From Hemibagrus wyckioides (taxonomy: Eukaryota; Chordata; Actinopteri; Siluriformes; Bagridae): DNA of 64,000 bases. This document shows positions 29,701 to 32,870 of the stretch, piece after piece (within the stretch, counting starts at the first letter, position 1; each line of letters opens with the position of its first letter). Under the pieces are notes generated by a model, which worked only from the letters and a program-made list of their open reading frames with translations, ran no database searches and was not told where the DNA came from. The translations under genes were made by a program, and so were the position numbers. The stretch is taken from assembly GCF_019097595.1 (NCBI RefSeq), contig NC_080710.1, forward strand, positions 12,825,280 through 12,889,279, given 5' to 3'.

Positions 29701-32605
29701 GCATCAGACTATCATATACTGCTAAAAAGATCAAGTAAGATTAAACTTTATTACCATCATACACCTCCTCTGTAAGAGCTCTAAAAGATGGGTAATAGCT
29801 GCTGTCTGCCACTTCTAGGATTCTCACCATCTTCTGAATAGCTGGACTCTGAAGCTAAGAATAGGACACTTATAGCTACATAAATCAATCATATCATTAT
29901 TAGTAAATCACACAAGTAAAAGGTGTAGAAATGCTCATGGATACACCAACCTGGTCATGGATATTTTCTATGTTGTTTTTTCTGGCCCTCCAGAAGTTCA
30001 GTTCAGTGCTTGGTCCAGGGTTCAACCCTTTTGAGATGAGTTCAGCAGAATCTTCTTTTAAGACTTTTTGTATCAGATGGGCCCAGTTAATGACCATGGA
30101 CTCAACTGCATGCATCACCGCCCTTCTGTCATGACAGCACTGGCTGAAACTGTGAAATGAAAGGAGTATTCAATGGTTAAGTGGAAAATACTGTTTAAAG
30201 TGTGCTGTATGTGTAATAAGTCACATATGTCAGCCCTTACAATATTTCGAAAAGGTTTTTTTTGTGATTGTTGCAGCCAAAATAATGCTGGATGAAGTAT
30301 TTTCTTTTTTGTTTTGCAGAAAACTATGTGAATTGGTGAAATTTCCAACACAGGATTTTTCTTTTAGACTAGTACCAGTGTAGACACATGTAATTACTTT
30401 CTATGATATCTGTACTCATGTTCAATGCACATGAATTGATGAGGGTTTTAGCTGAATGTGTTTTACGATGACGTCACATGACACGTCTTGGCCCAAATCA
30501 GCCGCCCAAAGTTCCTCCAAATATCACAGAGTTTACTTGATTTTGCTTTAATTTTCTGTGTATGCAAAATTGGTAAATCTTGCAAGAAGTGATAGACAAA
30601 CATGCATAATGTATTCAAATAATAAACTCCATCTTACAGACTGATGGATGCTTCTGGACAGTCTTCTATCTTCTCCGTCATAGCCAGCACAGGAAGCACA
30701 GTTTTGCCATAGACTTGTCCTTTAACCACAGAGACCTTGCTTGATAAATTCTCTATGTGTCGAGTTACATCTTGGGATATCACATTTGGCCACAGCTGAT
30801 GATTCTCCTTGTTTGACAAAAGTGGCAAGCAGACCTTGACATAAAACATGGACACATTATGCATGGAAAGAGCTGTCTGATACTGAGCGGTGACTCAGAC
30901 ATTTATTTACATGCTAGTCTGCTGCATGATTTCAAACCTAAAAATAGGCTAGAGATAACATTCACCCTAAGATCCTTGGAAATGTTGATCAGTGCTGATA
31001 GATTGTAAGATTTTTAGATTTTATTTAATTTATTTCATTCCTTGTCAGGGTCATTGTAATCCATGGTGGGACACCAGCCAAGAGGCGGAATACACCCTGG
31101 ATGTATTCCCACACAGGGCAATTTATCATAGCTAATCCACCTACTGGCATGTTTTTGAAAGGTGGAAGGAATCTGGAAAAATCCACACCAACACAGGGAG
31201 GACATTTAGACAAATTGAGTTCAGGATCGACCCTGGGACCCTGGATCATTAAGACGCTAACTGCTCTCTGCAACCTGCATTTGCCTTTAGCAGGATTACC
31301 TTGTCCACACTGGTTGACAGCTGAAGAAGCAGAGATGGTGACAAAACACCAAAAAGCAGAATGTTCCTGCAGTTTTCAGAAAGGATGGGCACATTTTCCT
31401 TTTTCAGAACATATAACCTCTTGCAGTCAGAGAGAGAAGAAACCTGGTGTACACACAGCATACATGAAAAAACAGCACATTAGGTAGCAGTAAGAGTTAA
31501 AAGTATAAATACACTGTAAATAAATTGCTGCAATTTCGCAGCAATTTACAGGAGAAAAGGTTGGCCAACCATGTCACAGCAGTACCATGCATATAATCAG
31601 ATACAAGATACAGATGCAGATAATACAGATACAGGTCATGAAGTCAGAATGAAGGAAATGCGTGATCCCTGTGACTGTGATCAAGGCATGATGGTTGTTC
31701 CTAAATGGACTGGTTTCAGTATTTCACAATCTGATGATCTGGGATTTTTAAACACAACAGTCTTTACAGTTGACAAAGAATGGTGCGAACACTTAAACAA
31801 AAAATAACAGAAGACCACATCAGCTTGCACTTCTGTCAGACAGAGGCTCGAACACATGAATTACAGGACAAAATCACCCGGTTTTTCAATTTTAAAATCT
31901 ATCCAGTTTGCATGAACCCATGATAGCACTGAATACAATACAGTCTAGTAATTCCCCTCAAATCTCATCATCAACAAGATGCTTCAGCCTGCACACCTGC
32001 CACTCACAGGATGTTTTTTGTTGTTTGCACCGTTCTGTGTAAACTCTACAGACACTCGTGTGAAATAGCCAGAAGATCAGAAGTTTCTGAAATACTCAAA
32101 CCATCCCAAGTGTTACCAACTACTCTGATGTTTGTATCTGCATGAGTGTGTACTGTTTCCACATGATTGGTTGATCAGATAAGTGCATGAATGTGCAACT
32201 GCATGGATGTTTCTAATAAAGCGGGTGATCAGTGTATGATTTATAGCTTTAATACAGTAAATTACTGTACAATCCACAGTATTTTTTTTTACATGGGCGC
32301 CATGTAAATGTACATGCTTTCTCATAATAAACAGTCACTTTAGCAGCACAGGCCACACTCACCTCAGAGGAAGCAGTGAGGACAGCGGAGGCGGTTGAAG
32401 TGAAAACCAGAAACTTAACTCGTCCCTCAAAGTAGTCAGTGAGAAGAATTTGGTTTTCCTCCATAATGATGAACTTGTTCCAGGACTCGGTTTTGACTTT
32501 TAACATCTGAGAAACTTTCTCGCCCATAAACTGCACCCTTTCGTCATCAGAAAACTGAGGGTCAACTTCTTCTTCTTCTTCATCATCATCCTCTTCTTCA
32601 AACAT
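1..32605 (-). CDS. dnah11: Axonemal dynein heavy chain, DNAH11-like (5' three quarters, 60 coding exons, 3' end off window)
   Basis: The product is a force-generating ATPase of the outer dynein arm in motile cilia; in vertebrates DNAH11 acts in nodal/Kupffer's vesicle cilia and sets left-right asymmetry. The spliced reading frame is 9,747 bases (3,249 codons) with no stop or frame break; human DNAH11 is about 4,500 residues, so about 72% is here. Order: acidic N-terminus, tail (DHC_N1, about 200-800), linker (DHC_N2, about 1,270-1,680), AAA1 P-loop GPAGTGKT at 1864, AAA2 GNAGTGKS at 2145, AAA3 GGVGTGKT at 2472, AAA4 GVGGSGKQS at 2814, stalk helix from about 3,040, and microtubule-binding domain from about 3,160. 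Exons were placed by aligning translations to remembered DNAH11/DNAH9 sequence and requiring AG acceptors, GT donors and continuous phase. DNAH11 is preferred over DNAH9 and DNAH17 because of the acidic N-terminus and tail motifs such as SGFLSVNF and [14 protein letters not shown]. The ortholog call is likely, the family call certain. Confidence 0.93.
546..689 (-). CDS. dnah11: dnah11 coding exon 59 (microtubule-binding domain)
   Basis: Residues 3159-3206. [40 protein letters not shown]: entry to the microtubule-binding domain. Confidence 0.96.
809..922 (-). CDS. dnah11: dnah11 coding exon 58 (stalk helix)
   Basis: Residues 3121-3158. [20 protein letters not shown] and AALDTLNK, the near-invariant end of stalk coiled coil 1. 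Confidence 0.96.
1016..1162 (-). CDS. dnah11: dnah11 coding exon 57 (stalk helix)
   Basis: Residues 3072-3120. [37 protein letters not shown]: stalk coiled coil 1. Read-through past the GTAATC donor has no similarity. Confidence 0.95.
1794..1840. repeat. (TAA)n microsatellite
   Basis: About 16 perfect units within the intron between dnah11 exons 57 and 56; the rest of that 1.2-kb intron is AT-rich with a (CA)n tract at 1221-1242. Confidence 0.95.
2333..2566 (-). CDS. dnah11: dnah11 coding exon 56 (stalk start)
   Basis: Residues 2994-3071. [34 protein letters not shown], and heptad-like [20 protein letters not shown], the start of stalk coiled coil 1. Confidence 0.95.
2910..2963. repeat. (TTA)n microsatellite
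   Basis: About 18 perfect trinucleotide units in the intron between exons 56 and 55. Nothing else recognised in that 1-kb intron. Confidence 0.95.
3566..3727 (-). CDS. dnah11: dnah11 coding exon 55
   Basis: Residues 2940-2993. [20 protein letters not shown] and [17 protein letters not shown], the conserved SPVG...RFP...DWF.WP element of AAA4. Confidence 0.96.
3841..3983 (-). CDS. dnah11: dnah11 coding exon 54
   Basis: Ends at residue 2939. [20 protein letters not shown] and [20 protein letters not shown]4 region. Confidence 0.95.
4325..5087 (+). mobile_element. Degenerate Tc1-like transposon
   Basis: Plus-strand remnant in the intron between exons 54 and 53. Landmarks of a common fish Tc1-like family are seen in order: AGAAAAGCATCTCAGAAGG, TTTCTGCTGCAACAT, GGTGGTGCTGCTGTAATGG, CCAGATCTGAACCC (the transposase PDLNP motif), and the end TTTCTAATAAAGTGGC. 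Many indels and stops; inactive. Confidence 0.65.
5692..5719. repeat. (TG)n microsatellite beside exon 53
   Basis: Perfect dinucleotide tract that ends about 20 bp from the donor of dnah11 exon 53. Confidence 0.9.
5739..5862 (-). CDS. dnah11: dnah11 coding exon 53 (AAA4 Walker B)
   Basis: Residues 2851-2891 plus one base. [20 protein letters not shown] and [16 protein letters not shown], the AAA4 Walker B region. Donor GTCAGG sits beside a (TG)n tract. Confidence 0.95.
6535..6697 (-). CDS. dnah11: dnah11 coding exon 52 (AAA4 Walker A)
   Basis: Ends at residue 2850. [40 protein letters not shown]4 P-loop GVGGSGKQS at about 2814. Confidence 0.96.
7190..7700 (+). repeat. Unclassified teleost repeat, split by a SINE
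   Basis: The start (7190-7255, ending near AACACTGCAGTGTATCC) and the rest (from about 7467, CCAGCCCATCACAAGGCACAC to AACCCAGGATGCTGGAGCTG) belong to one fish repeat family that also occurs at 31035, 59160, 60880 and 63470. The gap is filled by a reversed SINE. Confidence 0.5.
7256..7466 (-). mobile_element. tRNA-derived SINE, family B copy 1
   Basis: On the minus strand it reads a tRNA-like head with GTAGTTCAAGTGATTAAGG (box A region) and GTTCAAGCCCCAGCACTGCC (box B GTTCAAGCCCC), then a body ending AAGAATTTCACTGTGCAGTA. Two plus-strand copies lie at 20446 and 24141. Confidence 0.7.
8079..8263 (-). CDS. dnah11: dnah11 coding exon 51
   Basis: Residues 2735-2795 plus two bases. [20 protein letters not shown], then [21 protein letters not shown] longer overlapping ORF in another frame (8025-8300) is a shadow. 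Confidence 0.93.
8401..8562 (-). CDS. dnah11: dnah11 coding exon 50
   Basis: Residues 2681-2734. [20 protein letters not shown], conserved HE..RVY.DR element. Donor GTAAGT. Confidence 0.95.
8700..9601 (-). mobile_element. Near full-length degenerate Tc1-like transposon
   Basis: Fills the intron between exons 50 and 49. On the minus strand it opens with TACACTCACAGAGCACTTTA (terminal repeat) followed by TTAGGAACACCT at about 9569-9599, and carries the transposase remnant [16 protein letters not shown] (about 8990-9035) and CTTTGGGATATGGTAGAACA (WDMVE motif). Frameshifts and stops break the ORF. The left terminal repeat is not recognisable. Confidence 0.75.
9616..9855 (-). CDS. dnah11: dnah11 coding exon 49
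   Basis: Residues 2601-2680, [20 protein letters not shown] to LWDLSQLFQ. Its donor lies about 15 bp from the edge of a Tc1-like element in the next intron. Confidence 0.95.
10067..10169 (-). CDS. dnah11: dnah11 coding exon 48
   Basis: Ends at residue 2600. [20 protein letters not shown] and [14 protein letters not shown]; matches human YVACMNPMVGSFTINPRLQ (AAA3 sensor 1). Confidence 0.94.
10262..10427 (-). CDS. dnah11: dnah11 coding exon 47 (AAA3 Walker B)
   Basis: Up to residue 2565 plus two bases. [20 protein letters not shown], then [10 protein letters not shown] followed by [12 protein letters not shown]. The family consensus after DDMNM is PEVDxYGTxQP, so two or three near-invariant residues are changed. 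Donor GTTAGG. Confidence 0.95.
10428..11533. other. Intron with no recognised content
   Basis: The 1.1-kb intron between exons 47 and 46 is AT-rich and unique-looking. I see no repeat family, ORF or RNA gene in it. Confidence 0.6.
11534..11738 (-). CDS. dnah11: dnah11 coding exon 46 (AAA3 Walker A)
   Basis: Residues 2443-2510 plus one base. [20 protein letters not shown], then [16 protein letters not shown], the AAA3 P-loop (human version GNAGVGKTV). Donor GTGAGT. Confidence 0.96.
12345..12518 (-). CDS. dnah11: dnah11 coding exon 45
   Basis: Residues 2385-2442. [39 protein letters not shown]. Donor GTCATT is weak; the read-through frame beyond it loses similarity at once. Confidence 0.95.
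12685..12816 (-). CDS. dnah11: dnah11 coding exon 44
   Basis: Residues 2341-2384. [20 protein letters not shown], the conserved FxxxxxWAFGG element between AAA2 and AAA3. Confidence 0.96.
12985..13379 (+). mobile_element. Internally deleted Tc1-like transposon
   Basis: Plus-strand copy of the family at 4325 and 8700: AGAAAAGCATCTCAAAACTC, GGGCTACAACAGCAGAAGAC, and the terminal GGTGTTCCTAATTAATTGG then ACGGTGAGTGTA. It ends about 20 bp from the donor of exon 43. Confidence 0.65.
13403..13553 (-). CDS. dnah11: dnah11 coding exon 43
   Basis: Ends at residue 2340. [20 protein letters not shown] and [20 protein letters not shown]2 small subdomain. Confidence 0.95.
13641..13789 (-). CDS. dnah11: dnah11 coding exon 42
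   Basis: Residues 2241-2289 plus two bases. [20 protein letters not shown] and [18 protein letters not shown], the AAA2 sensor region. Confidence 0.96.
13935..14062 (-). CDS. dnah11: dnah11 coding exon 41 (AAA2 Walker B)
   Basis: Ends at residue 2240. [19 protein letters not shown] then [20 protein letters not shown]. The acceptor GTGGCAG at 14063-14069 was chosen because it joins WKDG directly to LLSCLMREQ in frame; upstream AGs give stops or extra residues. Confidence 0.94.
14182..14314 (-). CDS. dnah11: dnah11 coding exon 40
   Basis: Residues 2154-2197 plus one base. [20 protein letters not shown] and [10 protein letters not shown], conserved AAA2 segment. Donor GTACTT. Confidence 0.95.
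14451..14528 (-). CDS. dnah11: dnah11 coding exon 39 (AAA2 Walker A)
   Basis: Residues 2128-2153: [17 protein letters not shown] then GNAGTGKSQ, the AAA2 P-loop. Confidence 0.96.
14676..14870 (-). CDS. dnah11: dnah11 coding exon 38
   Basis: Residues 2063-2127. [20 protein letters not shown] and [10 protein letters not shown]. The donor GTTAAA is weak, but phase and the next exon require it. Confidence 0.95.
14970..15062 (-). CDS. dnah11: dnah11 coding exon 37
   Basis: Residues 2032-2062: [19 protein letters not shown] and ARPEGE, the conserved HYDWGLRA element. Confidence 0.96.
15149..15287 (-). CDS. dnah11: dnah11 coding exon 36
   Basis: Ends at residue 2031. [19 protein letters not shown] and [17 protein letters not shown]1 small subdomain. 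Confidence 0.95.
15682..15798 (-). CDS. dnah11: dnah11 coding exon 35 (AAA1 sensor 1)
   Basis: Residues 1946-1984 plus split codons. Reads [20 protein letters not shown], then [17 protein letters not shown]. The sensor-1 asparagine is present, but MNPGYAGR of the family is MNPDYAGR and FLGE is FLDE. Confidence 0.94.
15882..16027 (-). CDS. dnah11: dnah11 coding exon 34 (AAA1 Walker B)
   Basis: Residues 1898-1945 plus two bases. [20 protein letters not shown] and [16 protein letters not shown] include the Walker B CFDEFNR, with the catalytic glutamate present. Confidence 0.96.
16136..16292 (-). CDS. dnah11: dnah11 coding exon 33 (AAA1 Walker A)
   Basis: Ends at residue 1897. Carries [20 protein letters not shown], the Walker A loop of the main ATPase site, then FNCSEQMDY. 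The final codon is ATG (Met) where the family has Lys (MDYKSIG); the donor GTAATA directly follows it. Confidence 0.96.
16394..16554 (-). CDS. dnah11: dnah11 coding exon 32 (AAA1 entry)
   Basis: Residues 1792-1844 plus two bases. [19 protein letters not shown] and [17 protein letters not shown] lead into the AAA1 nucleotide site. Confidence 0.96.
16604..17070. repeat. Repeat fragments in intron 31/32
   Basis: TACACTATATGGCCAAAAGT at 16605 matches a terminal repeat common among fish DNA transposons, and GGCGCCTATAAATAAAATGT with (ATT)n at 17041-17080 resembles the tail of a teleost SINE/LINE. Only fragments; the family is uncertain. Confidence 0.4.
17293..17424 (-). CDS. dnah11: dnah11 coding exon 31
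   Basis: Residues 1748-1791. [19 protein letters not shown] and VHARDIV, between linker and AAA1. Confidence 0.95.
17757..17797. repeat. (TG)n-rich microsatellite
   Basis: Imperfect dinucleotide tract in the 1.3-kb intron between exons 31 and 30. A tail-like AAAAGGTGCTACACAAATAA near 18635 suggests an old retroelement 3' end in the same intron. Confidence 0.8.
18748..18981 (-). CDS. dnah11: dnah11 coding exon 30
   Basis: Residues 1670-1747. [19 protein letters not shown] and [18 protein letters not shown], the linker's C-terminal end. Confidence 0.96.
19192..19344 (-). CDS. dnah11: dnah11 coding exon 29
   Basis: Residues 1619-1669. [15 protein letters not shown] and [11 protein letters not shown], end of the linker core. 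Donor GTAAGT. Confidence 0.95.
20000..20126 (-). CDS. dnah11: dnah11 coding exon 28
   Basis: Ends at residue 1618. [19 protein letters not shown] and [11 protein letters not shown], nearly invariant in dynein linkers. Confidence 0.96.
20216..20307 (-). CDS. dnah11: dnah11 coding exon 27
   Basis: Residues 1546-1575 plus two bases, [15 protein letters not shown] onward, linker. The arginine codon AG|A is completed by exon 28. Confidence 0.92.
20446..20675 (+). mobile_element. tRNA-derived SINE, family B copy 2
   Basis: Head TAGCTCAAGTGG (box A), GTTCAAGCCCC (box B), then GTTGGGCCCTTGAGC and body ending AAGAATTTCACTGTGCAGTA. In the intron between exons 27 and 26, plus strand. Confidence 0.75.
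20812..21036 (-). CDS. dnah11: dnah11 coding exon 26
   Basis: Residues 1471-1545, linker. [20 protein letters not shown] and [13 protein letters not shown], the WxxVQxxWxxLExIF motif of dynein linkers. Confidence 0.95.
21693..21815 (-). CDS. dnah11: dnah11 coding exon 25
   Basis: Residues 1430-1470, linker. [18 protein letters not shown] and [14 protein letters not shown] are close to human ISHTWATMEFSYEVHYRT. Confidence 0.95.
21900..22022 (-). CDS. dnah11: dnah11 coding exon 24
   Basis: Residues 1389-1429, linker. [20 protein letters not shown] matches the DNAH11/9 TLADLLALRLHKVEDDV segment. Confidence 0.94.
22171..22329 (-). CDS. dnah11: dnah11 coding exon 23
   Basis: Residues 1336-1388, linker. 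[20 protein letters not shown] matches the conserved LQ.PA.RDRHW motif. Confidence 0.95.
22595..22870. mobile_element. Fragment of a Tc1-like element
   Basis: CCTGGTGACCGTGAAGACTA and TATCATTTTCATATTCATCA resemble the interior of a second fish Tc1-like family (the one with ends at 24725). Weak, short similarity recalled from memory. Confidence 0.35.
23141..23224 (-). CDS. dnah11: dnah11 coding exon 22
   Basis: Residues 1308-1335: [20 protein letters not shown], linker domain. Phase 0 at both ends. Confidence 0.94.
23368..23526 (-). CDS. dnah11: dnah11 coding exon 21 (start of linker)
   Basis: Residues 1255-1307. [19 protein letters not shown] is the usual start of the DHC_N2 linker (LFEV...Y/F..L..C..). 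Ends [12 protein letters not shown]; weak donor GTTATT. Confidence 0.93.
23642..23728 (-). CDS. dnah11: dnah11 coding exon 20
   Basis: Residues 1226-1254, [15 protein letters not shown] to SPYTQLDQ. A short exon missed by simple ORF scans but required for phase continuity. Confidence 0.92.
23858..23974 (-). CDS. dnah11: dnah11 coding exon 19
   Basis: Residues 1187-1225. [20 protein letters not shown] and [11 protein letters not shown] match the human LPERWETTKKIAATVRHEV...LIRKKC region. Confidence 0.94.
24141..24365 (+). mobile_element. tRNA-derived SINE, family B copy 3
   Basis: GGTTCAGGTGGTTAAGACTC, GGTTCAAGCCCCAGCATCAC, and the tail GCGATAATAAAGTCTTCTTC. Lies in the intron between exons 19 and 18. 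Confidence 0.75.
24427..24649 (-). CDS. dnah11: dnah11 coding exon 18
   Basis: Ends at residue 1186. Contains [15 protein letters not shown] and [19 protein letters not shown]. The first base completes an asparagine codon opened in exon 17. Confidence 0.95.
24725..25009. mobile_element. Non-autonomous Tc1-like element with inverted ends
   Basis: Left end ACCGATCAGCCATAACATTA and right end GGTCATAATGTTATGCCTGG form an imperfect terminal inverted repeat around about 230 bp with no transposase. It is in the intron between exons 18 and 17. Confidence 0.65.
25340..25509 (-). CDS. dnah11: dnah11 coding exon 17
   Basis: Residues 1056-1111 plus two bases. [17 protein letters not shown] and [17 protein letters not shown] match the human VFDSWFKVDMKPFK...[12 protein letters not shown] segment ahead of the linker. 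Confidence 0.95.
25620..25877 (-). CDS. dnah11: dnah11 coding exon 16
   Basis: Residues 970-1055, [20 protein letters not shown] onward, with [20 protein letters not shown]. Phase 0 at both ends. Confidence 0.95.
26017..26349 (-). CDS. dnah11: dnah11 coding exon 15
   Basis: Residues 859-969. Contains [20 protein letters not shown] and VFKPSLD, conserved in all DNAH9/11/17 proteins. Confidence 0.95.
26439..26834 (-). CDS. dnah11: dnah11 coding exon 14
   Basis: The longest exon here: residues 727-858, from [18 protein letters not shown] to GETIHSLLQ. Includes [18 protein letters not shown] and the predicted helical [16 protein letters not shown]. Matches the end of the tail domain. Confidence 0.95.
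26977..27081 (-). CDS. dnah11: dnah11 coding exon 13
   Basis: Residues 692-726, [20 protein letters not shown] and following, equivalent to human LVAVLREVKYLLML. The donor is the weak GTTTGT. Confidence 0.92.
27203..27398 (-). CDS. dnah11: dnah11 coding exon 12
   Basis: Ends at residue 691. Contains [19 protein letters not shown] and [20 protein letters not shown]; the last part is closer to DNAH11 (NGLLCVNF) than to DNAH9 (EITINF). Confidence 0.93.
27543..27667 (-). CDS. dnah11: dnah11 coding exon 11
   Basis: Residues 585-625 plus two bases. [16 protein letters not shown] is the conserved KNMP...WA motif of the DHC_N1 domain. The split methionine codon (AT|G) is completed in exon 12. Confidence 0.93.
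27764..27901 (-). CDS. dnah11: dnah11 coding exon 10
   Basis: Residues 539-584, beginning [12 protein letters not shown] and ending LLDSQREQ. Tail domain; phase 0 at both ends. Confidence 0.9.
27978..28094 (-). CDS. dnah11: dnah11 coding exon 9
   Basis: Residues 500-538. [17 protein letters not shown] aligns to the human tail motif FDRRLGTIICEAFFNC. Donor GTAGGT. Confidence 0.92.
28523..28690 (-). CDS. dnah11: dnah11 coding exon 8
   Basis: Residues 444-499 with [15 protein letters not shown] and [11 protein letters not shown]. Phase 0 at both ends; acceptor preceded by TGTGTTGCAG. Confidence 0.92.
28793..29026 (-). CDS. dnah11: dnah11 coding exon 7
   Basis: Residues 366-443, beginning [19 protein letters not shown]. 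This corresponds to YLSPEDLLRGEIEESLE in human DNAH11; the usual SPED is replaced by CGGE. It continues with [16 protein letters not shown]. Confidence 0.92.
29229..29440 (-). CDS. dnah11: dnah11 coding exon 6
   Basis: Ends at residue 365 with CNLLIQQ. Contains [13 protein letters not shown] and [14 protein letters not shown], both strongly conserved in the tail of DNAH9/11/17 proteins. Confidence 0.93.
29516..29630 (+). repeat. Repeat fragment with (CA)n
   Basis: CATTTTCAGTAAGAGCTTTA TCC-type start of the unclassified teleost repeat, followed by a (CA)n tract at 29611-29631. Confidence 0.45.
29755..29854 (-). CDS. dnah11: dnah11 coding exon 5
   Basis: Residues 262-294 plus one base, beginning [13 protein letters not shown] and including [16 protein letters not shown]. 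The donor falls inside the codon for the alanine of DALQEARD, completed by exon 6. Confidence 0.9.
29951..30149 (-). CDS. dnah11: dnah11 coding exon 4
   Basis: Completes the codon split after exon 3 and runs to residue 261. Contains [16 protein letters not shown] and [14 protein letters not shown], the start of the DHC_N1 tail domain. Confidence 0.93.
30638..30834 (-). CDS. dnah11: dnah11 coding exon 3
   Basis: Residues 130-194 plus two bases. Contains [18 protein letters not shown] and [13 protein letters not shown], the conserved segment before the DHC_N1 domain. Donor GTAAGA. Confidence 0.9.
31035..31270 (+). repeat. Unclassified teleost repeat copy
   Basis: Contains GGGCAATTTATCATAGCTAA, CCACCTACTGGCATGTTTTT and GAGTTCAGGATCGACCCTGG, landmarks shared with the copies at 7467, 59160, 60880 and 63470. 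It ends 30 bp from dnah11 exon 2. Confidence 0.6.
31300..31443 (-). CDS. dnah11: dnah11 coding exon 2
   Basis: Residues 82-129, phase 0 to 0, beginning [15 protein letters not shown]. Aligns to the human segment IPRDANHKLVYISKK and following. This is one of the least conserved parts of the tail. Confidence 0.82.
31507..32236. mobile_element. Tc1-like composite with inverted 5' halves
   Basis: In intron 1 of dnah11. A plus-strand 5' region (about 31560-31815; CAACAGTCTTTACAGTTGAC, AATGGTGCGAACACTTAAAC) faces a minus-strand copy of the same region (about 31965-32236; right edge TTTCTAATAAAGCGGGTGAT). A 78-codon ORF at 31571-31807 is part of the element and is not a gene. Confidence 0.5.
32363..32605 (-). 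CDS. dnah11: dnah11 coding exon 1 (start codon)
   Basis: Residues 1-81, phase 0 end, donor GTGAGT. The first ATG in frame is at 32605-32603 and opens [13 protein letters not shown], an acidic run like the one near the human DNAH11 N-terminus. Upstream in frame there is no other ATG before a stop near 32684. An acceptor-like tract ending CAG lies at about 32,627, so the 5' UTR may be spliced. Confidence 0.85.
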
Positions 32606-32780
32606 GTTCCTGAACAGTTTCAAACCTGGCGAAAAGTAAAGAGTAAATGCTTTTTTGTTATGAAGGTATGAAAAAGTATTTATTTAAAAAAAAAATAGCG
32701 GATTGTTTTGGCCCAGCGCGAGACACCGAGATTGGGAAAGGGGGGAAAAGCACGCGCCGTAAGGGGCGGGATAGCGTTCT

Positions 32781-32794
32781 GTTGCCATGGAAAT
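32781..32794. promoter_or_regulatory. RFX X-box
   Basis: GTTGCCATGGAAAT matches the bipartite X-box consensus (GTNRCC, spacer, RGYAAC) at 11 of 12 half-site positions. RFX2/RFX3 bind such sites in promoters of motile-cilia genes. It lies about 180 bp upstream of the dnah11 start codon. Confidence 0.7.
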
Positions 32795-32802
32795 GGACCC
32801 AG

Positions 32803-32810
32803 TGTAAATA
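32803..32810. promoter_or_regulatory. Forkhead-type site next to the X-box
   Basis: TGTAAATA fits the forkhead core RYAAAYA. FOXJ1 cooperates with RFX at ciliary promoters; the 8-bp gap to the X-box makes this plausible but it is a short, common motif. Confidence 0.35.
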
Positions 32811-32870
32811 GGTTAGCTCAAACACACTGGGTTTGTCCAATAGAAAGCGGGAGCTGGGTGTTTTTTATAG

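Larger units (their letters stand above)
32640..32870 (-). promoter_or_regulatory. Probable dnah11 promoter (ciliary type)
   Basis: A GC-rich stretch just upstream of coding exon 1 in otherwise AT-rich sequence. It contains GGGGCGGG (32763-32770), an X-box (32781-32794), a forkhead-like TGTAAATA (32803-32810), CCAAT (32837-32841) and, in gene orientation, a TATA-like CTATAAAAAA (32870-32861). The transcription start cannot be fixed from sequence. Confidence 0.6.

Noticed and set aside
31571..31807. 78-codon plus-strand ORF in intron 1
   Set aside because: Its DNA matches the 5' region of the Tc1-like family seen at 4325 and 8700, so it is transposon sequence and not a gene.
32249..32623. Start of dnah11 at a TTG codon (LKLFRNMF) and read-through past exon 1
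   Set aside because: The codon at 32,623 is TTG, not ATG, and bases below 32,363 follow a strong GTGAGT donor and lose similarity.
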